Below, one piece after another: positions 26,306 through 30,571 of a stretch of DNA of 30,571 bases. Position numbers and translations under genes: made by a program. Each line of letters begins with the position of its first letter. Position 1 is the stretch's first letter. This stretch comes from Acidobacteriota bacterium (GTDB lineage: Bacteria; Acidobacteriota; Terriglobia; Terriglobales; Acidobacteriaceae): contig QHVR01000106.1 in assembly GCA_003223595.1 (NCBI GenBank), positions 1-30,571 of the forward strand. Reading direction: 5' to 3'. The notes under the pieces were generated by a model that was not told the DNA's origin, did no database searches, and saw only the letters and a list, made by a program, of their open reading frames with translations.

Positions 26306-27550
26306 TCACATCAATTTCTTGCGTACCATGTCCAAAGCCATAGTGGAGGCGAAGCGGCGAATTCGTTTTCGGTCACCCGGGAAATTTCTCTGGATCACTT
26401 CGGTCCCGCTATCGCTGGCGACGGCGTGAAACACTAAACCCACCGGCTTCTCAGCGGTGCCCCCTGCCGGTCCCGCTACCCCAGTGATTCCTACCCCCAA
26501 CGTCGATTCGCATCGATAACGGATGCCCTCCGCCAGCGCAGCGGCTACCTCGCGGCTGACTGCCCCGTGCCGATGAATCATGTCTTCGGGAACACCGGCA
26601 AAATCGGTCTTCAACTGGTTGGAATAAACGACGGCTCCGCCCAGAAAATATCGTGAACTCCCGCTGATCGATGTAATGCGCTCCGCCAGCAGTCCGCCGG
26701 TGCAGGATTCGGCCACCGCGACACTTGCATTCCTCATCTGCAGCCAGTAGCCCACGATCTGTTCCAGCGACTCGCCATTGCGTGAGAAAACCGCATCTTC
26801 CAATTCGTCTTCCACCAGGCCGGCGACCTCATCGGCGCGCGCCTGAGCGGCATCGAGGGTGGCGGCGCGCGATTTGAAATGCAGTTCGATTTCACCGCCG
26901 CCGGCAAGGATCGTAGTCTCGACATCCGGGTAGCGCTTATAAATGGGGGACACACGGGCATCCACCGTGGATTCTCCCACCATGGCGATGCGCAAGGTGC
27001 GGGTAAACAGATGGGCGGGCGGAATCTTCGCGCGCAGACGATCGCGCGCCTCGTTTTCGAAGATCCCCTTCATCTCATGCGGAGGCCCAGGCAGGAGAAG
27101 AATGATGTGCTCGCGCCCGTCGAACTGTCCCGCGAGCCACTGGCCGGGAGCAGTGCCATTGGGGTTCGAGAGGACAGTCGCTCCGTCCAGAACGTCGGCT
27201 TGCTTGGCGTTGTTGGGCGACATTTTCCAGCCACGCTCCGCGAACCGCTGTTCCAGGCGCGACAGAATTTCATCGTCTCGGCGCAAGCCCAGCCCGAGCG
27301 CCTCGGCAGCGGCCTCGCGGGTGAGATCGCCCTCGGTCGGCCCCAGCCCACCGCTGAAAATCACGATATCGGAGCGGAACAGCGCATGCTGCGCGGCTGC
27401 AACTAACAGCCGCAGGTTATCTCCCACGACGCTCTTGAAAATGACGTCAACTCCCAATGTATTGAGTTGATCCGTGAGATACAGGGAGTTGGTATCCATG
27501 CGGTAGGGGGTCAGCATCTCGGAACCCACCGCGATGATTTCGGCGTTCAC
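26306..27550 (-). CDS. cinA: CinA: competence/damage-inducible protein A, NMN deamidase type
   Basis: A two-domain protein of 414 residues. The N-terminal half is the MoaB/MogA-like domain with SGGLGPTEGDLT at 66-77 and LLLPGPPHEM at 151-160, which in CinA acts as ADP-ribose or related pyrophosphatase. The C-terminal half is the nicotinamide mononucleotide deamidase domain, with the catalytic AESCTGGLLAERI from 280 (S282), GGAVVYSNQLK near 304-314 and GITGVAGPAGGT near 354-365. Both domains look intact. It salvages pyridine nucleotides and, in some bacteria, is linked to competence. The start is GTG. Confidence 0.95.
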   Translation of the reverse strand: MNAEIIAVGSEMLTPYRMDTNSLYLTDQLNTLGVDVIFKSVVGDNLRLLVAAAQHALFRSDIVIFSGGLGPTEGDLTREAAAEALGLGLRRDDEILSRLEQRFAERGWKMSPNNAKQADVLDGATVLSNPNGTAPGQWLAGQFDGREHIILLLPGPPHEMKGIFENEARDRLRAKIPPAHLFTRTLRIAMVGESTVDARVSPIYKRYPDVETTILAGGGEIELHFKSRAATLDAAQARADEVAGLVEDELEDAVFSRNGESLEQIVGYWLQMRNASVAVAESCTGGLLAERITSISGSSRYFLGGAVVYSNQLKTDFAGVPEDMIHRHGAVSREVAAALAEGIRYRCESTLGVGITGVAGPAGGTAEKPVGLVFHAVASDSGTEVIQRNFPGDRKRIRRFASTMALDMVRKKLM

Positions 27551-27595
27551 GCCTTAGCAGTGTAAATCAAAAAACCAGCGGCACAGATGCAGCGC

Positions 27596-28642
27596 TCATT
27601 CGGGAATGAGGCGCAGTCCCGGAATATTCCACAGCAAATGATGGATGGCATTACTGGTGGCGAGAACTACGGAGCGTCCGGGAGCGAACGCCAGACCCAC
27701 AAGGCCTTGACCGGCGACCTCCAGGCTCGCTCTCGCATCAGGGGAGATCTTCACGATACGCCGCGTTCCGGACAGGGAAGCTGCAACGAACATGTTCCCA
27801 TCAGCGTCGAAGGCCAACCCCTGTGGCCGCCCCAGTCCTTTATAGAACGTGCTCACGTTGCCGCTCGGGTCAACTTTATAGACCCGATCGTTGGGACCAG
27901 TGACGAACAGGTCTCCATGCGGCCCGAAAGCCAAGTGGTACGCCGAAACACTCATCTCCAGGGTGGCGAAGACAAACATTTGCTGATCGGGGGCGATCTT
28001 GAAGATGGTGCCGTTGCGGTCGCCCACGTAGAGACTTCCTTCACGATCAAAAGCGATGCCGGTGGCTATTCCGAGGCCCTCCGCGAAGGTGCTCTGGGAG
28101 CCGTTCGGAGCCACCTTGTAGACGGCGCCATCGAATCGCGACGAGACATACATCTGTCCCTGGTGATCGAATGCAATGGAGGTGGCGTTCATCATCTCCA
28201 GCACGAAAGGTTTGACGTTGTAGTTGGTGTCGATCTTGAAGACGGAGACTGGGACCTTCTGTCCGCGCGATCCAGAAAACGTGACGTAAATGTTGCCTTC
28301 CGCGTCGAGGGCAGGATTGGTGACGGGATGCAGGTTCTCCGCGATAGTTACTGCGACCTTCACCGGGTGTGGGTTGCTCTCGTATCCGTTTGTAGCGACG
28401 ACCACGGGTCCGGACACGGCGCCTTCTGGAACACGCGTCACGAGAAAGCCGTCGGAACTCACCACGATCGGGGCTGCAACGTCGCCGAATTTCACTTTGG
28501 GCCGCAACAGGTCCTGCGGGCGCAGCCCGGAGCCGTTAATCCGAACCTCGCCCCCGGTAAGGGCGAATGACGGCGATACCCCGTCAATGTGCGGACCACC
28601 ATTGACGTTTTTCTTGCCGAGAATACGATCAGAGAATCCCAT
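27596..28642 (-). CDS. TIG-domain plus NHL/SMP-30-like beta-propeller protein
   Basis: A 348-residue protein without a recognised catalytic motif. Residues about 16-90 resemble an IPT/TIG immunoglobulin-like domain (GVSPSFALTGGEVRINGSGL, then VTRVPEGAVSGPVVVATNG). Residues about 100-345 are a repeated propeller with DAEGNIYV, DHQGQMYV, DREGSLYV, GPHGDLFV and DADGNMFV strands, the pattern of NHL or SMP-30-like propellers. No signal peptide or membrane helix is seen, which is notable because most TIG-NHL proteins of this type are exported. The substrate or partner is unknown. It separates cinA from pgpA on the same strand. Confidence 0.8.
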   Translation of the reverse strand: MGFSDRILGKKNVNGGPHIDGVSPSFALTGGEVRINGSGLRPQDLLRPKVKFGDVAAPIVVSSDGFLVTRVPEGAVSGPVVVATNGYESNPHPVKVAVTIAENLHPVTNPALDAEGNIYVTFSGSRGQKVPVSVFKIDTNYNVKPFVLEMMNATSIAFDHQGQMYVSSRFDGAVYKVAPNGSQSTFAEGLGIATGIAFDREGSLYVGDRNGTIFKIAPDQQMFVFATLEMSVSAYHLAFGPHGDLFVTGPNDRVYKVDPSGNVSTFYKGLGRPQGLAFDADGNMFVAASLSGTRRIVKISPDARASLEVAGQGLVGLAFAPGRSVVLATSNAIHHLLWNIPGLRLIPE

Positions 28643-28691
28643 GAACTGAGCGGTACCCAGTTGCGATCACCGGACAGACCCGGCTCGCTGG

Positions 28692-29177
28692 TCAAGCATA
28701 TTTTAATAGATGAAAAAATCGGAAGAGAATTTGCATGACAAGTAGCGCGTATATTCCGGCTGCAACATCGTCGAGCACGATTCCAGTCCCCTCGGGAAGA
28801 CATTCCAGTTGGCGCACCGGAGGTGGCTTGATGATGTCGAAGGCTCTGAAAAGTATAAAACCGGTCAGGAAAGATTGCCATGTAAATGGCACCGCGATTA
28901 AGGCTATGAGTTGCCCCGCGACCTCATCAATCACCACGAACTGGGGATCTTTCTTCCCCGAAGCGCGGCAAACCTGGGTAGCCGCGGCGATCCCGATGAC
29001 AATTACCAGGACAGCCAGAGCGATCACCAGCGCAGTCCGCAGTTTTGATGGTACCGAATAAGCCAGTGCTCCCCAAAGCACAACCGTGACTGCGGAGCCC
29101 CACGTTCCCGGGCCGGGGCGGAGATAGCCGGTGCCGAACACCGTGGCTGTCAGAGTCGCCCACAGGGGGGCGCGCAT
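28692..29177 (-). CDS. pgpA: Phosphatidylglycerophosphatase A
   Basis: Inner-membrane phosphatase that converts phosphatidylglycerol phosphate to phosphatidylglycerol. Numbered from ATG at 29177 (161 residues) it has TGYLRPGPGTWGS at 16-28, the DPQFVVIDEVAGQ acid cluster at 77-89, FRAFDIIKPPP at 110-120 and GIVLDDVAAG at 132-141, all characteristic of PgpA, and three to four hydrophobic helices. I prefer this start because GAGGG lies seven bases upstream. ATG at 29207 overlaps the yacG stop as ATGA and would add ten residues; it remains possible. Confidence 0.92.
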   Translation of the reverse strand: MRAPLWATLTATVFGTGYLRPGPGTWGSAVTVVLWGALAYSVPSKLRTALVIALAVLVIVIGIAAATQVCRASGKKDPQFVVIDEVAGQLIALIAVPFTWQSFLTGFILFRAFDIIKPPPVRQLECLPEGTGIVLDDVAAGIYALLVMQILFRFFHLLKYA

Positions 29178-29184
29178 TTCTCTG

Positions 29185-29189
29185 CCCTC
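29185..29189 (-). promoter_or_regulatory. Ribosome binding site favouring the shorter pgpA start
   Basis: GAGGG on the - strand, seven bases before the ATG at 29177. The alternative ATG at 29207 has only AGAGGA touching the start codon, which is too close for normal use. Confidence 0.5.
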
Positions 29190-29203
29190 AGCCTGGGAGG
29201 CTC

Positions 29204-29422
29204 TCATTCCTCTCGATTCCGGTCTTGATCCTGCCCACCGGGATCCTGCAGGGTTTCTTCTGCGTCGGTCACGGGGGAAGAGACCACGTACCCCCCGCTG
29301 GCCCATTTTCCCAGATCTATGGTTCGACAGCGTGGGCTGCAGAAAGGGAACTCAGGCACGCCATCTTTTACGGGCTTTTTGCAGATCGGACAACGGAGCT
29401 TGATTGTGCGCTTCCGCGGCAT
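29204..29422 (-). CDS. yacG: YacG-type zinc-finger protein, DNA gyrase inhibitor family
   Basis: A 72-residue zinc protein. The zinc ligands are C11 and C14 in CPIC, and C28 and C32 in FCSPRC, followed by the family signature RTIDLGKWASGGYVV. In E. coli YacG binds GyrB and inhibits gyrase. The ATG at 29422 begins at the usual family position; longer in-frame starts up to 29488 would add residues without family resemblance. Its acidic tail after about 50 is variable. It precedes pgpA on the same strand and follows rimO. Confidence 0.88.
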   Translation of the reverse strand: MPRKRTIKLRCPICKKPVKDGVPEFPFCSPRCRTIDLGKWASGGYVVSSPVTDAEETLQDPGGQDQDRNREE

Positions 29423-29502
29423 CAGTTTACTTTCGAGAACATTGTGTAGGCGTCGACGCCTCGTCCGCCCCGCGGGCAAAGCCCCCATCAGCTTCCTGCA
29501 CC

Positions 29503-30571
29503 CTAAACGATCTTTGCCACCAAATCGTAATCGTGCGCTTCAGTAATCTGGCAACGGTAAAACTCTCCCGGAGCGGGCTTGAGCTCTTCGGGAACGTCAT
29601 TGATGAACACCTTGCCATCAATTTCTGGAGCGTGCATTTGTGTTCGCCCTTCCAGAAGCAACTCGCTTTCCTCGGATTCGCCTTCGAGCAGCAGATCGAA
29701 CTCGCGCCCCACCAGCGCTTTCTTCTTTCTTTTGCTGATCTGCCGTTGAATGGACATCAAATGCTTTCTACGTCGCTCGATTTCAGCGGTTGAGAGCTTC
29801 TTGCCCAGTGAGTAGGCGCTGGCGCCTTCCTGATCCGAGTAAGAAAAAGCTCCCATCCAGTCAAACTGCGCTTCGCGGACGAAATCGCAGAGCTCGATAA
29901 ATTCCTTCTCTGTCTCTCCCGGAAAGCCGACGATGAAAGAAGTCCGCAGCGTGACATCGGGGATCGTACGCCGCATCTTCTCAATGGATTTTAGAAACAC
30001 GTCTGCACCCCCGCCGCGCTTCATCCGCTTCAACACCGACGGCGAGGCATGCTGCAACGGAACATCCATGTACGAGCAGATTTTCTCGTGAGACGCGATT
30101 GTATCCAGCAGCTTGCCGGTGATCTTGTTGGGATAGGCGTACAGAAAGCGCACCCACCGGATACTTTCGATAACAGCAAGTCTCTCCAGTAGCAGGGCGA
30201 GGCCGTCTTTCAGGTTGAAGTCCTCGCCGTAACAGGTCGTGTCCTGTCCGATCAAAGTAATCTCGCGCACGCCAGAGGCCGCCAGGCGTCCGGCTTCGGC
30301 AATGACAGACTCGAAGCGGCGCGAGCGGAACTGCCCCCGGAGTTGCGGGATGATGCAGAAGGTACACGGGTGATCGCAGCCCTCGGCGATCTTGATGTAC
30401 GCCATGTGGCGCGGAGTCGCAAGCACACGGGGTGTGTCTTCGTCGTAAAGGTAATTGGGCAGATCGGCGATCGCGCCATCCCAACCTTCGCGGGAGAATC
30501 GGCCTTGAGCGCTACGGGCCTCGGCTTCGGGGCGCGCGCCCAGAATTACGAAAGGCGAATTCGAAGCTGCC
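29503..30571 (-). CDS. rimO: Ribosomal protein S12 methylthiotransferase RimO (N-terminal part outside window)
   Basis: A radical SAM enzyme that adds a methylthio group to Asp of ribosomal protein S12. The frame is open to the right edge (NYLYDEDTPRVLATPRH before the radical SAM core), so the N-terminal UPF0004 domain with its cluster cysteines lies beyond the window. The SAM cluster motif C-x3-C-x2-C (CDHPCTFC) is encoded at 30355-30378, QHASPSVLKRMKRGG and SFIVGFPGETE follow, and a C-terminal TRAM domain contains GRTQMHAPEIDGKVF. The APEIDG form distinguishes RimO from MiaB. Confidence 0.93.
   Translation of the reverse strand, partial: AASNSPFVILGARPEAEARSAQGRFSREGWDGAIADLPNYLYDEDTPRVLATPRHMAYIKIAEGCDHPCTFCIIPQLRGQFRSRRFESVIAEAGRLAASGVREITLIGQDTTCYGEDFNLKDGLALLLERLAVIESIRWVRFLYAYPNKITGKLLDTIASHEKICSYMDVPLQHASPSVLKRMKRGGGADVFLKSIEKMRRTIPDVTLRTSFIVGFPGETEKEFIELCDFVREAQFDWMGAFSYSDQEGASAYSLGKKLSTAEIERRRKHLMSIQRQISKRKKKALVGREFDLLLEGESEESELLLEGRTQMHAPEIDGKVFINDVPEELKPAPGEFYRCQITEAHDYDLVAKIV

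Noticed and set aside
27587..28570. 327-codon open frame on the + strand opposite the NHL propeller gene
   Set aside because: The repeated propeller strands on the - strand are clear; the + frame simply mirrors them.

Overview
The window reads as soil-type Acidobacteriota chromosome (Terriglobia/Koribacter-like), based on gene content rather than any rRNA. It holds a TPR protein carrying the VWFA-related domain typical of acidobacteria, a serine/threonine kinase fused through one membrane helix to a TolB/PD40-like propeller, and a moderately GC-rich sequence with tightly packed genes. No tRNA, rRNA, insertion sequence, phage gene or CRISPR array was found. No gene-free stretch exceeds 300 bases; the longest is 15880-16122.

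Layout: everything from 1 to 14456 is on the + strand and everything from 14524 to the end is on the - strand, so the two halves converge at about 14.5 kb. Bases 1-873 are the end of an MFS transporter. Bases 965-11325 are a compact run of lipid-type genes: a two-domain acyl reductase with a degenerate HAD domain, a second extended SDR reductase, a polysaccharide pyruvyl transferase family gene (broken by an apparent one-base frameshift), an acyl-AMP ligase, an enoyl-CoA hydratase, a free acyl carrier protein, a second acyl-AMP ligase and a diacylglycerol-kinase-like lipid kinase. Most junctions overlap or are very short. There is no ketosynthase, so the cluster probably takes an existing fatty acid, loads it, modifies and reduces it, and may attach or decorate a head group. 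The combination does not match a pathway I can name and is the best candidate for an undescribed system here. It is followed by a split thioredoxin-like/VKOR disulfide pair, an esterase and a second MFS transporter.

The minus-strand half starts (in + coordinates) with signalling and envelope genes: a GAF protein with one membrane helix, the TPR-VWFA secreted protein, the kinase-propeller, a dCACHE-HAMP-HD-GYP c-di-GMP phosphodiesterase and a secreted ChbG/YdjC-type deacetylase. After that come housekeeping genes with a phospholipid theme: gpsA and plsY (glycerol-3-phosphate synthesis and first acylation), thpR, cinA, a TIG/NHL propeller protein, pgpA (phosphatidylglycerol synthesis), yacG and the 3' part of rimO, which runs off the window. 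Small non-coding features are a heptanucleotide tandem repeat between cinA and thpR, two perfect inverted repeats upstream of the GAF and VWFA genes, and a candidate -10 box almost touching the kinase start codon.
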